Part shown: piece after piece, positions 15,826-25,414 of the stretch
Numbering within the stretch: position 1 is the first letter of the stretch
How the letters are laid out: every line of letters starts with the position of its first letter
Assembly (NCBI RefSeq): GCF_040222955.1
Contig: NZ_JAVKCA010000010.1
Location: forward strand, 133,208 to 197,207
Direction of reading: 5' to 3'
Length of the DNA stretch: 64,000 nt
Source of the DNA: Marinoscillum sp040222955
GTDB taxonomy: Bacteria; Bacteroidota; Bacteroidia; Cytophagales; Cyclobacteriaceae
Position numbers and translations under genes: made by a program
The notes under the pieces: model-generated
Databases searched by the model: none
Told to the model about the DNA's origin: nothing
What the model saw: the letters and a program-made list of their open reading frames with translations, nothing else

Positions 15826-15861
15826 CTAAAAAACACCCGCCATGACAAGTCACAGCGGGTG
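15826..15861 (-). terminator. Intrinsic terminator of the NatAB-like operon
   Basis: The stem CACCCGC / GCGGGTG (15834-15840 and 15855-15861) is followed on the minus strand by a T-rich run. It lies 15 bp after the permease stop at 15877. Confidence 0.7.
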
Positions 15862-15876
15862 GGCTTTCTATTTCAA

Positions 15877-17202
15877 TCAATTCTTCATCATGATCCACTT
15901 GGCCAGCACCTTGTAATTCACCTTGGTGCCATGCATCAGAATCCCAATGCGATAAATCCTGCTGGCAAACCAGATGGTGAACACAAACCCGCCAATCATC
16001 AGCACCATGGAAAGCGCCAGCTCCCATACCGGTACCCCAAAAGGCACGCGCATCATCATCACCACCGGTGAAGTGAACGGAATCATGGACATCCAAAACG
16101 CCAGGGACCCATTGGGGTCGTTCAGCACGGCACTGAGCATGACGATGGCCAGAATCAGTGGCATGGTGACAGGAAACATAAACTGCTGGGCATCTGCATC
16201 GCTATCTACAGCCGAACCGATGGCCGCAAAAAGGGCTCCATATAATAGGTAGCCCGTCAGGAAGAAAAACAAGAAAGCCACGATGACCATGGGCATGTTG
16301 ATAGACTCTACGGCCGAGCTAATGCTGCCGAGCAGGCTTTCCTCCATCTGCTGTGCTGCTTCATCCTGTGGTAAGTTCATAGCCTCCATCTGCTCAGTCT
16401 GTTGCCTTTTCGCATCCATGGCCTGACTGGCGAAGATCCCCCCTACAGCCGTGCTGATGGTGGTAGTGAGCACGATCCACAGGATAAACTGTGACAAGCC
16501 CACACCTGCAATACCAATCACTTTGCCCATCATCAACTCAAAAGGCTTCACGGAGGCGATAATCACCTCCACAATCCGGCTGGTTTTTTCCTCCACCACA
16601 CCACGCATACACTGAGTGCCGTAGACAAAGATGAAAATGTAAATCAGGAATGACGCCACGTAACCCACTACGGTCGCTCCTATGGAGCTGCTTTCCTTTT
16701 CTCCCCCCGAGCCTGAGAGGTTGATCGTGCTGATGTCTACATTGGCCTTAAGACTTTCGAGTACTTCTTTTTGAATCCCCGACTGACGCAGTTTGATGTT
16801 TTCGATCTCTCCCTCCAACTTCCTGCTCAGGTCGTGCACCATGGAGACACTCGGGTTACTGGGTGAGTAAAACACCACACCGGCAGGTGCTGCCACATCC
16901 ATTTCCGGAATATACAGCAACCCGTCAAAGTCCCCTTTCAGCACATCTTCTTTGGCTTCATCCAATGGCTTGTCGGAATAGCTGAAAACCATTTGGCTGT
17001 CATCGATGAATATTTCACTGAACATCCCGCTCTTATCCACCACCTGGATGGTCTTGGTGTCCACATCCTTGGTGGCTGTCCAGGCAATGAAGAAAAAGAA
17101 ACCACCGAAAAGCAGAGGTGCCAGTAGCGTCATCACAATGAACGACTTCTTCTTAACTCGGGACAAATACTCTCTGGCTATGATCAATCCTATATTATGC
17201 AT
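15877..17202 (-). CDS. ABC-2 family exporter permease, NatB-like
   Basis: A 441-residue membrane subunit. It has one N-terminal TM helix (about residues 22-42), a large extracytoplasmic region of roughly 130 residues, then five or six C-terminal TM helices. This is the NatB / YhaP-type layout. Family members export sodium or peptides, or confer resistance to membrane-active compounds; the substrate here is not evident. It overlaps the 3' end of its ATPase gene by 8 bp, so the two are translated together as a pair. Confidence 0.87.
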   Translation of the reverse strand: MHNIGLIIAREYLSRVKKKSFIVMTLLAPLLFGGFFFFIAWTATKDVDTKTIQVVDKSGMFSEIFIDDSQMVFSYSDKPLDEAKEDVLKGDFDGLLYIPEMDVAAPAGVVFYSPSNPSVSMVHDLSRKLEGEIENIKLRQSGIQKEVLESLKANVDISTINLSGSGGEKESSSIGATVVGYVASFLIYIFIFVYGTQCMRGVVEEKTSRIVEVIIASVKPFELMMGKVIGIAGVGLSQFILWIVLTTTISTAVGGIFASQAMDAKRQQTEQMEAMNLPQDEAAQQMEESLLGSISSAVESINMPMVIVAFLFFFLTGYLLYGALFAAIGSAVDSDADAQQFMFPVTMPLILAIVMLSAVLNDPNGSLAFWMSMIPFTSPVVMMMRVPFGVPVWELALSMVLMIGGFVFTIWFASRIYRIGILMHGTKVNYKVLAKWIMMKN

Positions 17203-18106
17203 GGCTGTCTCCTTTCACTTTACTGATGAATATTTCATTGATAGAAGGAATCTTTTCGATAAATGAATGAATCTCCACAGCCCCAATCAACACCTTCAGC
17301 AGGTTATTGGGGCCACCTTCTGTTTTATCTTTAAGAATCGACTCGGTAAGGCCGCCCTCAGTCACTCCCGTGCTTAGCAGATCAAAATGATCTGTAGATG
17401 TAAGCTGGCCTTCATGAGTGACTATGTATGTGCCATCCTTGTGGTCATTCTTAATGTCCAGTTTGAGTCCATCGAGGATTTTCTCCGACTTATTGATGAG
17501 AGCTATATGATCGCACAGCTCCTCCACAGACTCCATTCGGTGGGTGGAGAAAATCACTGTAGCGCCAGCTTCCCTCAGTCTGAAAATCTCGTCTTTGATC
17601 AGGTTGGCATTCACCGGGTCAAACCCTGAAAAAGGCTCATCCAGAATGATCAGTTCCGGCTCGTGCATCACCGTGGCGATAAACTGTACCTTTTGCGCCA
17701 TGCCCTTAGACAGGTCCTCTATGGTCTTGCCACTCCATCCGGTCAGCTCCAGCCTTTTCAGCCAGTCCTTAATTTTGGCCGTTGCATCGGCTTTGGAGAG
17801 GCCTTTCAGTCGGGCCAGGTAGAGCAACTGCTCACCCACCTTCATTTTTTTATAAAGCCCTCGTTCCTCTGGCAAATAGCCAATTTTACGCACCAGCTCC
17901 GGGGTGATCTTCTCCCCACCGAGGTACGCCTCGCCGCTGTCCTGCTCTATGATTCTGGTGATAATCCTGATCAGTGTGGTTTTTCCTGCTCCATTGGGGC
18001 CCAGAAGTCCGAAAATACTTCCTTTGGGGATAGAAATGCTGACATTGCTTAGGGCCTGGTGACTGCTGTAGGATTTACTGATGTTTTCGACACGTAGTAG
18101 TTCCAA
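17195..18106 (-). CDS. ABC transporter ATP-binding protein, NatA-like
   Basis: A 303-residue ATPase with Walker A GPNGAGKT (residues 36-43), Q-loop region KIGYLPEERGLY, signature LSKGMAQKVQ and Walker B LIILDEPFSGFDPVN, followed by the H-loop in FSTHRM. The C-terminal 90 residues form the extra domain found in NatA/CcmA-type ATPases (DUF4162-like). It energises the overlapping permease. The divergent plsC gene begins about 100 bp upstream, so the two probably share a promoter region. Confidence 0.92.
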   Translation of the reverse strand: MELLRVENISKSYSSHQALSNVSISIPKGSIFGLLGPNGAGKTTLIRIITRIIEQDSGEAYLGGEKITPELVRKIGYLPEERGLYKKMKVGEQLLYLARLKGLSKADATAKIKDWLKRLELTGWSGKTIEDLSKGMAQKVQFIATVMHEPELIILDEPFSGFDPVNANLIKDEIFRLREAGATVIFSTHRMESVEELCDHIALINKSEKILDGLKLDIKNDHKDGTYIVTHEGQLTSTDHFDLLSTGVTEGGLTESILKDKTEGGPNNLLKVLIGAVEIHSFIEKIPSINEIFISKVKGDSHA

Positions 18107-18207
18107 TATACTTTACTTTTTAGTTTACGGTGATTTAGTCTTAATTAACCTGAATTTATTACACTTGATCAGAAGTTTCTGTCCCGGATTATAAATATTC
18201 TATTCTA

Positions 18208-18960
18208 TTGAAGCAATCGCCTCTCCCTTATACGCTATACGCCCTTTTCATTTTTCTGATGACAAGCATGGTGTTTGTTCCGCTTATTGCCATGCTTTCG
18301 CCTTACAAAAAATACCATCGGCTAGCCCTGAAGCTCCATTGGTACTGGGCGTGGAGTTTTTGCCGAATGGCTTTCATCAGGGTGATCATAGAAGGCAAAG
18401 AACACCTCAAATCCGATGAACAATATATTTTTTGCTGTAATCATTTCTCCTTCTTTGACATTCCGGCCTTCTGCCTGCTCTATGCTGCCAAATTCATTGG
18501 TAAAAGTTCACTGGCCAAAATCCCTCTATTCGGGTTTTTCTTTCGAAAAATGCACATCCCCGTAAACCGATCCAGCATGAGGAGCCGTGCCGAGAGCCTG
18601 AAGATGTCTAAAGAGGCCATCGACGATGGCTTTAACCTTTGCTTCTTCCCGGAAGGAGGCGTATTTGTGAAAGAACAAAACCTCCCCTATATGATGCCCT
18701 TCAAAGATGGAGCTTTCAAGCTGTCCATCGAAAAAGGAATTCCCATCATCCCCGTCACTATGCCCTACAATTTCATCCTTTTGCCAGACAAAACGCCCGT
18801 CAGATTTCATCATCACCTATGCAAAATCATTGTGCACCCACCCATCTTGCCTCAGGCTAATGATGATGAGGAAGTGAAAAGAATGAAAGCAGAAACGTTT
18901 GACCTTATCCAGGCCGAACTTCTGGCGCATCACCCCGATAAAGTCCGAACGGTTGGCTAA
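18208..18960 (+). CDS. plsC: 1-acyl-sn-glycerol-3-phosphate acyltransferase
   Basis: It acylates lysophosphatidic acid to phosphatidic acid in phospholipid synthesis at the inner membrane. The 250-residue product has an N-terminal hydrophobic segment, the catalytic NHFSFFD motif (His79, Asp84), an IPVNR substrate-binding block and FPEGG (residues 147-151). The start is TTG at 18208; the first in-frame ATG (18259) would remove part of the N-terminal membrane segment, so TTG is preferred. It is followed by gatC 24 bp downstream. Confidence 0.9.
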   Translation: MKQSPLPYTLYALFIFLMTSMVFVPLIAMLSPYKKYHRLALKLHWYWAWSFCRMAFIRVIIEGKEHLKSDEQYIFCCNHFSFFDIPAFCLLYAAKFIGKSSLAKIPLFGFFFRKMHIPVNRSSMRSRAESLKMSKEAIDDGFNLCFFPEGGVFVKEQNLPYMMPFKDGAFKLSIEKGIPIIPVTMPYNFILLPDKTPVRFHHHLCKIIVHPPILPQANDDEEVKRMKAETFDLIQAELLAHHPDKVRTVG

Positions 18961-18984
18961 TATTGCTTTGAACAAAGTATTTCA

Positions 18985-19272
18985 ATGAAAATAGATCATC
19001 AAACGCTTGAGAAAATCGCTCATCTGGCTCGCCTGGAGATCAAACCCGAAAAAGCAGATGGGTATATCAAAGACATGGAGGAGATCCTTACCTGGGTAGA
19101 AAAACTCAATGAACTGGACACCGAGGGAGTGGAGCCACTCACCAACATGTCCTTCGAAGAGAATGCGCTACGCGAAGACATCAAAGAGGCGCCACTCGAT
19201 CATCAGCGCGCTTTGAAAAATGCCCCCAAAAAGGATGATGATTATTTCAGGGTTCCTAAAGTGCTTGATTGA
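18985..19272 (+). CDS. gatC: Asp-tRNA(Asn)/Glu-tRNA(Gln) amidotransferase subunit C
   Basis: The small 95-residue stabilising subunit of GatCAB, which converts mischarged Glu-tRNA(Gln) or Asp-tRNA(Asn) to the amide form. Family features are the N-terminal LEKIAHLARLEI, the central EEILTWVEKLNELDTEGVEPLTN, and the C-terminal YFRVPKVL(D) that wraps around GatA. The partner gatA is 23 kb away on the other strand and gatB is not in the window. This dispersed arrangement is usual in Bacteroidota. Confidence 0.95.
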   Translation: MKIDHQTLEKIAHLARLEIKPEKADGYIKDMEEILTWVEKLNELDTEGVEPLTNMSFEENALREDIKEAPLDHQRALKNAPKKDDDYFRVPKVLD

Positions 19273-19277
19273 TTCCT

Positions 19278-22145
19278 ATGGATCGCCTCAGTCAGTATTT
19301 CCCAAAAGTGCTCGTGGCACTCTTCATAGCCGTAGTGCTTGCTTTTATTTTCTTCTATTTTCAGGGCTACAGCTCCAGCATAGGGTGGAATGTGACCACC
19401 ACTGCTGAATCAGAAGCATTCTATACCCTCCCATTCAAAAAGGGCCCATTCCAGTTTAGTTTTCAGGGAGAGAAATATACACTCGCTGAAAATTTCTCGG
19501 CCGGACCCATCGAGCGGCACTTCACTACCGATGCGGTGATTCTTAGTGTCATTCTGCTGGGCCTGTGCCTGATGCTCACCGTGACCACTTATCTGTCCAG
19601 AATGTGGTTCATAGGCATCATGGGCTTGTTCATTTTTTTTATCATGAACCTGCACCTGCCGGAAGTACGACTCTTTGGGTTTGGGGAGCGCTCCTCTGTA
19701 GCAGTGGTGATTATACTGGTTATCTACTTGCTTCCTGCTTATCTTTTCCATGCTTTTATTAAGGGCGTTGACTTTGGATGGCGTCTGCTGTCTTTTGTGC
19801 TACTCTCGGCTGGGGTGATCATTTTCTCAGGAGTAGAAACCATCGCACTACAGGAGCAATTTATTGCCGGTAGCTATTTTGGTATGATCGCGCTGGCATT
19901 GATCTTCCTTTTTCTGATAGCCGAGGAGAATGTCTTTGCCATTTTGTACCTCATCACACAGTCCAAAGGGGGACGGAGCAATCACGTCCATTTCTCTGTT
20001 TTTTCCTTTGTCTATTTGGGCATTCTCATTGCTCACTATGGTAAAAAAGCCGGCTTTTGGAACCTGGACATTGCCTTCTTTAGCCCATATCTTCTGCTCA
20101 CGCTGAGCGCGCTGGTGGCCCTGTGGAGTCTGAAGTTTAAAAGATCTTTTTTCGAAGGGTTCATCTCAGTGGAGTATGCCCGGGTCCTCTATTGTAGCCT
20201 GGGTATGGTGGTGATAGGCTTCCTTACTCTGGCCTTCAGCCGGGGCAATGATCCCGTCTATGAAGGCTTACATTACTTCATCGTTTACGCGCACCTGGCC
20301 TTCGGTACCATGTTTTTCCTTTACCTGTTTTGGAACTTTGTCTCGCCGCTGGGTCAGGGGATGCAGGTCTATAAAATCGCCTATAAATCGCAAAGCTTTC
20401 CGTATGTGAGTGCCCGACTGGCAGGGCTTGCAGCCATTGCGGCCTTCTTTTTTCTGGCCAGGAAGGAGCCTTTCCTGCTCTTCAGAGCGGGGCACTATAA
20501 CTACCTGGGAGCACAGGCCGAAGTGCAGGGTCAGGATAGACTGGCAGCCGAATATTATCGCGAAGGCATGATATATGGCTATGACAATCACTTTTCCAAC
20601 TACAAAATAGGCTACCGCGAATTACAAAAAGGAGACATCTCAGAAGCCAACTACCGGTTTGGGCGAGCCGCTCTGCGCTACCCTTCACCACAAACTTTCG
20701 TTAATCAATCGGCCACTGCTGCGATAAATGGCGAAACTACACCTTCACTAATTAGCTTACAAAATGGACTGAGGGCATTTCCCGACAATAATCAACTGCT
20801 CAATAATCTGGGACTCACCTACGCAGATATGGGTAAGACAAACGAAGCTGTAGCTACCCTGCTGCAGGCTCAGCCCGAAACTCAATGGACCAACGCCGCG
20901 CAGGTCAACCTTTGGAAAGTCAGAGATATGGATTCGGCGCAAGCCGAACAGGACTATGAGGCTGGGAACCTGGCGGTGAAAGCGAATATACTCAGTGCGC
21001 TGATGGATGGGAATGTGCAGACTTCTCTATCCTTTGATTCAACCAGTCTTTTCCCTTCCTACCCACTGCACAGACTCACGTTTCTCATCAATGCCGCATG
21101 GTATTTTGAAGATGGCCAAGTAGCCAGATGGCTGGATCAGTCCCTTTCGGGTCAGCTGGATGAGCGGATGTACTGGGCCGCCAGAAATGCCATGGTCATG
21201 AGTCACTTCAAAGCCGGCCAGATCAACAGTGCCCTGCAGGCACTGGACTTCCTGAAAACCGAAGTGCCCGCCAAAGAATCTGGTAAATACCTTAACCAAA
21301 TGGGGCTCATTGCCCTTTCTCAGCATGCCCCTGAAGTAGCCATCGATCACTTCGAAAAAGCGATTGATGCAGGATATGAAGACGCCCTGCTCAACAAGGC
21401 GGCCTGCTTGCTGGAGTTGGGTGAATTCTCAAAAGCCATGGAATGGGCTACCTATCTGGTCGCTCTGGATTCCGGATATTCCGCCCTCAAAAAGGATATA
21501 CAAAACCTTAATTCCACCGAAAACCTGACCCCTGACCAGCAACTCTTCCGCCTGTACTACCTTTATAGCACCTACAGTCCGGGAGAAGTCAACGCCCTCT
21601 TATCACAAGCTGACGAGCAATACATCCGGTCGCTTTGGGCCAAAGTAGCCAATGAGCAACTGGAAGAACAAAACTACGAGCAGCTCAAGACCTACCGTGC
21701 TGTTTTCAACTCACTCCTGCCCGCTCAATATTTTGAAGAACCTGATGCCCTGCTGGCCCTGGCGGATGGCAGTGTCCCACAGAACGATCACACACTTTCA
21801 AAAATATTGGCATTCAAAGACCCTGGCGAACAAGTCAGCGCCCTGGTGAGTCTGGCCGGTATGAACTCGCTAAACGAGCCACTTGTTCTGGCCATCAGCA
21901 AGATTCTTCGAGCTACCAGCCTCTCCGAATCCTATGATGTACTTGTCAAAGCCATCAATTTCAACCCAAGAAGTGTAGCTTTGCATCAGCAGTACATTAT
22001 GGCAGCTCTGGAAATGGGGCTTGAAAATTATGCCAATGATGCCCTGCAGAAGCTAACAACATTAACAACCCAAAATGACTATCAGCTTTTCTACCAGCAA
22101 TACCTGGATAGAAAGAAAGTGCTGGATGCGTCCGGCTCCTGGTAG
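19278..22145 (+). CDS. Large polytopic membrane protein with C-terminal TPR repeats
   Basis: With start ATG 19278 (a TTG at 19269 would add three residues) the product is 955 residues. The first 400 or so hold about ten hydrophobic helices. The rest is a helical repeat domain with TPR-like units (NNQLLNNLGLTYADMGKTNEAVATLLQ, ESGKYLNQMGLIALSQHAPEVAIDHFEKAIDAG). It thus joins a membrane domain to a cytoplasmic or periplasmic scaffold; no enzyme motif is visible. It begins 5 bp after gatC, so they share a transcript. Similar proteins are conserved in Cytophagales without known function. Confidence 0.8.
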   Translation: MDRLSQYFPKVLVALFIAVVLAFIFFYFQGYSSSIGWNVTTTAESEAFYTLPFKKGPFQFSFQGEKYTLAENFSAGPIERHFTTDAVILSVILLGLCLMLTVTTYLSRMWFIGIMGLFIFFIMNLHLPEVRLFGFGERSSVAVVIILVIYLLPAYLFHAFIKGVDFGWRLLSFVLLSAGVIIFSGVETIALQEQFIAGSYFGMIALALIFLFLIAEENVFAILYLITQSKGGRSNHVHFSVFSFVYLGILIAHYGKKAGFWNLDIAFFSPYLLLTLSALVALWSLKFKRSFFEGFISVEYARVLYCSLGMVVIGFLTLAFSRGNDPVYEGLHYFIVYAHLAFGTMFFLYLFWNFVSPLGQGMQVYKIAYKSQSFPYVSARLAGLAAIAAFFFLARKEPFLLFRAGHYNYLGAQAEVQGQDRLAAEYYREGMIYGYDNHFSNYKIGYRELQKGDISEANYRFGRAALRYPSPQTFVNQSATAAINGETTPSLISLQNGLRAFPDNNQLLNNLGLTYADMGKTNEAVATLLQAQPETQWTNAAQVNLWKVRDMDSAQAEQDYEAGNLAVKANILSALMDGNVQTSLSFDSTSLFPSYPLHRLTFLINAAWYFEDGQVARWLDQSLSGQLDERMYWAARNAMVMSHFKAGQINSALQALDFLKTEVPAKESGKYLNQMGLIALSQHAPEVAIDHFEKAIDAGYEDALLNKAACLLELGEFSKAMEWATYLVALDSGYSALKKDIQNLNSTENLTPDQQLFRLYYLYSTYSPGEVNALLSQADEQYIRSLWAKVANEQLEEQNYEQLKTYRAVFNSLLPAQYFEEPDALLALADGSVPQNDHTLSKILAFKDPGEQVSALVSLAGMNSLNEPLVLAISKILRATSLSESYDVLVKAINFNPRSVALHQQYIMAALEMGLENYANDALQKLTTLTTQNDYQLFYQQYLDRKKVLDASGSW

Positions 22146-22188
22146 GTAATTTTTTAGATTTTGCAGGATTAAACTTGCAAGCGCTTTT

Positions 22189-23766
22189 ATGGATATGAAA
22201 CACCCCTTTCAATTCGGTAAGGATGTCCTCACCCCGGGCATCGCACTGAGAATAGCACGTGGCCAGCAAGCTGGCACGTTTGCTGAAGACACCCTTATCA
22301 AAATCAAAAAAAGTCATGCAGACGTGGCTGAAATAGCCAATGGCGACCGAGTGGTTTATGGCATTAATACTGGTTTTGGTCCCCTTTGTACCACCATTAT
22401 TTCAAAAGAGCAGACCCGGAAGCTTCAGGAAAACATCCTGAGAAGCCACAGTGTAGGGGTGGGGGCCTATGTACCGTTGGAGATCGCCCAACTGATGCTG
22501 GTGACCAAACTACAGGCACTGAGCTTTGGCTATTCGGGGATCGCTCCGCAAACACTGGAAAGAATCAAATGGCACCTGGAAATGGGCATTACGCCTATGG
22601 TGCCCACCCAGGGTTCTGTGGGCGCATCAGGAGATCTGGCACCATTGGCCCATTTGTTCCTCCCGCTGATCGGCTTAGGCAAAGTCACCTATGAAGGTAA
22701 AATACAAGACTCGGCAGAGGTCCTCGCAAAACTGGGTAAAGCGCCCATTGCACTCGGACCGAAAGAAGGCCTGGCTCTCATCAATGGCACGCAGTTTATC
22801 CTGGCCTATGCCGTCAGAGGGCTTGTCAGACTTCATAACTGTCTGGAACTGGCGGACATCATTGGCGCCATGTCCCTCGAGGGGATTTTGGGATCCGCTT
22901 CTCCTTTTCAGGAAAAACTTCATGCGCTAAGACCGTTTCAGGGTTCGCTCCACGTTGCACATCGTCTGAGAACCCTCCTGAAAAATTCACAGATGGTAGA
23001 ATCTCACGAAAACTGTGGCCGCGTCCAGGATCCGTATTCTATTCGCTGCATGCCACAGGTCCATGGGAGTAGCAGAAACGCCTGGCATCACCTGAAGGAG
23101 CTGGTGAACGTTGAGCTGAACAGTGTCACCGACAATCCTATCGTATTCAGCAGCACCGACACCATCAGTGGTGGAAATTTCCATGGTCAGCCGCTCGCCA
23201 TGCCGCTCGACTATGCCACCCTGGCAGCCGCTGAGTTAGGAAACATTTCTGACCGAAGAACTTACCTGCTGCTGGAAGGTGATATTGAAGGGCTGCCCAA
23301 ACTTCTCATGAAAAATACCGGTATCAATTCCGGGTTTATGATTCCGCAATACACCTCGGCGGCATTGGTGAGCGAAAATAAGTCGCTATGTTTTCCGGCA
23401 AGCGCAGACAGTATCCCTACATCTCTGGGTCAGGAAGATCATGTGAGCATGGGCTCCATCAGTGGCCGCAAACTCAATCAGGTGATCGACAACCTGGAAA
23501 ACATCCTGGCAGTAGAGCTCATCTGTGCCGCACAGGCTTTCGACTATCGCAAACCCATGAAATCCAGTAAGATTCTGGATGCCTGTCATGAGGTGATCCG
23601 TGGCCGGATCGACCATGCTGAAGAAGATCGGATTTTTGCTGATGACATAGAGAAAGCCCACGACATGATTGTCAATGAATCAATCATTGATGCGGCCTAC
23701 CAAACTGCCCAACAAAACAACATTAACCTAAAAGGAGATTTGTATGAATTATTCTCAATTTCTTGA
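22189..23766 (+). CDS. hutH: Histidine ammonia-lyase
   Basis: First step of histidine degradation: deaminates histidine to urocanate. The 525-residue product contains GSVGASGDLAPLAHL, whose Ala146-Ser147-Gly148 cyclise to the MIO cofactor, and the upstream YGINTGFGPL loop carrying the active-site Tyr. Length fits the family (about 500-520 aa). The last 23 bp overlap hutU, which makes the histidine rather than tyrosine assignment firm. hutI and hutG are not in the window. MET at 22195 is an alternative start two codons in. Confidence 0.95.
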   Translation: MDMKHPFQFGKDVLTPGIALRIARGQQAGTFAEDTLIKIKKSHADVAEIANGDRVVYGINTGFGPLCTTIISKEQTRKLQENILRSHSVGVGAYVPLEIAQLMLVTKLQALSFGYSGIAPQTLERIKWHLEMGITPMVPTQGSVGASGDLAPLAHLFLPLIGLGKVTYEGKIQDSAEVLAKLGKAPIALGPKEGLALINGTQFILAYAVRGLVRLHNCLELADIIGAMSLEGILGSASPFQEKLHALRPFQGSLHVAHRLRTLLKNSQMVESHENCGRVQDPYSIRCMPQVHGSSRNAWHHLKELVNVELNSVTDNPIVFSSTDTISGGNFHGQPLAMPLDYATLAAAELGNISDRRTYLLLEGDIEGLPKLLMKNTGINSGFMIPQYTSAALVSENKSLCFPASADSIPTSLGQEDHVSMGSISGRKLNQVIDNLENILAVELICAAQAFDYRKPMKSSKILDACHEVIRGRIDHAEEDRIFADDIEKAHDMIVNESIIDAAYQTAQQNNINLKGDLYELFSIS

Positions 23767-25414
23767 AAAGTACGCCAAACACCCCCATTACAAAGCCCCA
23801 ACCGGATCACAACTTCACGCTAAATCCTGGCAAACAGAGGCACCGCTGAGGATGCTCCTCAACAACCTGGATGACGAAGTGGCTGAAGATCCCACCGAAC
23901 TGGTAGTATACGGCGGTACCGGTCAGGCCGCCCGAAACCGTGAGTCTCTGGAGAAAATCATCAGGATATTACTGGAACTGGAAAATGACCAGAGCCTGCT
24001 CGTGCAGTCCGGCAAACCAGTGGGTATCGTACGTACTCATGCCGAAGCACCACGTGTACTGATTGCCAACTCCAACCTGGTACCTGCCTGGGCCAATTGG
24101 GAACATTTCGAAGAGCTCAAGTCACGCGGCCTGATGATGTATGGTCAGATGACCGCCGGTAGCTGGATTTACATTGGTTCACAGGGCATCCTTCAGGGCA
24201 CCTACGAAACATTTGCCGAGTGTGCCAAACAACACTTTGGAGGCACCCTCAAACACAAGCTGCTGGTCACAGGTGGACTTGGCGGCATGGGTGGCGCTCA
24301 GCCACTGGCAGCCACCATGGCCGGGGCCACTTTCCTGGGTGCAGACGTGGATCCCAAAAGGATCGAAAAGCGACTTCAAACTCGCTACATCGATAAGATG
24401 ACCCACAGCTACGAAGAAGCCAGAGACTGGGCGCTGGAAGCGAAAGAAAAAGGTGAGAATATATCCATCGGCCTGGTCAGCGACATTGGCGACCTCCTCG
24501 CTAATCTGAAGCGCGATGGAATTGTTCCTGATGTGCTCACTGATCAGACCTCAGCCCACGACCCGGTATTTGGTTATGTGCCAAACGGGATGTCACTGGC
24601 AGAAGCAGAAACACTTCGGAAATCTGATGCGGTCACTTATAAGGATCTATCATTGAAAAGCATGGCCCGGCACGTGAGGCTTATGCTGGATTTACAAAAA
24701 CAGGGAGCCATTACTTTTGACTATGGAAACAACCTCCGCGAATTTGCCCGGCAGGGAGGAGAGCCCAATGCTTTTGATTTCAAAGGCTTTGTGCCCGAGT
24801 ATATTCGTCCGCTCTTTTGTGAAGGCAAAGGACCATTCAGATGGGCGGCACTCTCCGGAGATCCGGAGGACATCTATACCACAGACAAAGCTTTGATGGA
24901 AGCCTTCCCTGAGAATACGCACCTGATCAACTGGCTTACTCAGGCAAGAGAAAAAATCGCTTTCCAGGGTCTACCATGCAGAATCTGCTGGCTGGGTATG
25001 GGCGAGCGAGAAAAAGCTGGCCTCATTTTCAATGACCTTGTCAAAACAGGAAAAGTAAAAGCTCCGATAGTCATTGGCAGAGACCACCTGGACTGTGGCT
25101 CAGTGGCCTCTCCTAATCGTGAAACCGAAGGCATGAAGGATGGTAGCGATGCTGTGTCTGATTGGCCACTGCTCAACTTATTGTCGAATGCATCTGGTGG
25201 TGCCACGTGGGTATCCTTCCATCATGGCGGTGGGGTAGGCATGGGCTATTCTCAGCATGCAGGGATGGTGGTACTGGCAGATGGCTCGAGTAGGGCAGAA
25301 AAATGCCTGAAGCGTGTGCTTTATAACGATCCTGCCATGGGCGTATTCCGGCATCATGATGCTGGCTATGAAGAAGCCACCAAGGTGGGTGAAGATTTCG
25401 GGCTAATTATATAG
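23744..25414 (+). CDS. hutU: Urocanate hydratase
   Basis: Second step of histidine degradation: hydrates urocanate to imidazolone propionate using tightly bound NAD. The 556-residue product has GGTGQAARN near the N-terminus, the nucleotide-binding GGLGGMGGAQPL and the HLDCGSVASPNRETEGM segment with the family's active-site Cys. The start at ATG 23744 is set by a good AAAGGAG ribosome site 7 bp upstream, inside the hutH coding sequence. This gives a 23-bp overlap and coupled translation. The 3' end overlaps the convergent methyltransferase gene by 8 bp. Confidence 0.96.
   Translation: MNYSQFLEKYAKHPHYKAPTGSQLHAKSWQTEAPLRMLLNNLDDEVAEDPTELVVYGGTGQAARNRESLEKIIRILLELENDQSLLVQSGKPVGIVRTHAEAPRVLIANSNLVPAWANWEHFEELKSRGLMMYGQMTAGSWIYIGSQGILQGTYETFAECAKQHFGGTLKHKLLVTGGLGGMGGAQPLAATMAGATFLGADVDPKRIEKRLQTRYIDKMTHSYEEARDWALEAKEKGENISIGLVSDIGDLLANLKRDGIVPDVLTDQTSAHDPVFGYVPNGMSLAEAETLRKSDAVTYKDLSLKSMARHVRLMLDLQKQGAITFDYGNNLREFARQGGEPNAFDFKGFVPEYIRPLFCEGKGPFRWAALSGDPEDIYTTDKALMEAFPENTHLINWLTQAREKIAFQGLPCRICWLGMGEREKAGLIFNDLVKTGKVKAPIVIGRDHLDCGSVASPNRETEGMKDGSDAVSDWPLLNLLSNASGGATWVSFHHGGGVGMGYSQHAGMVVLADGSSRAEKCLKRVLYNDPAMGVFRHHDAGYEEATKVGEDFGLII

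Noticed and set aside
10468..15830. Insertion sequence or prophage as source of the island
   Set aside because: No transposase, integrase, terminal inverted repeats or phage genes were seen; only internal direct repeats of a gene tail.
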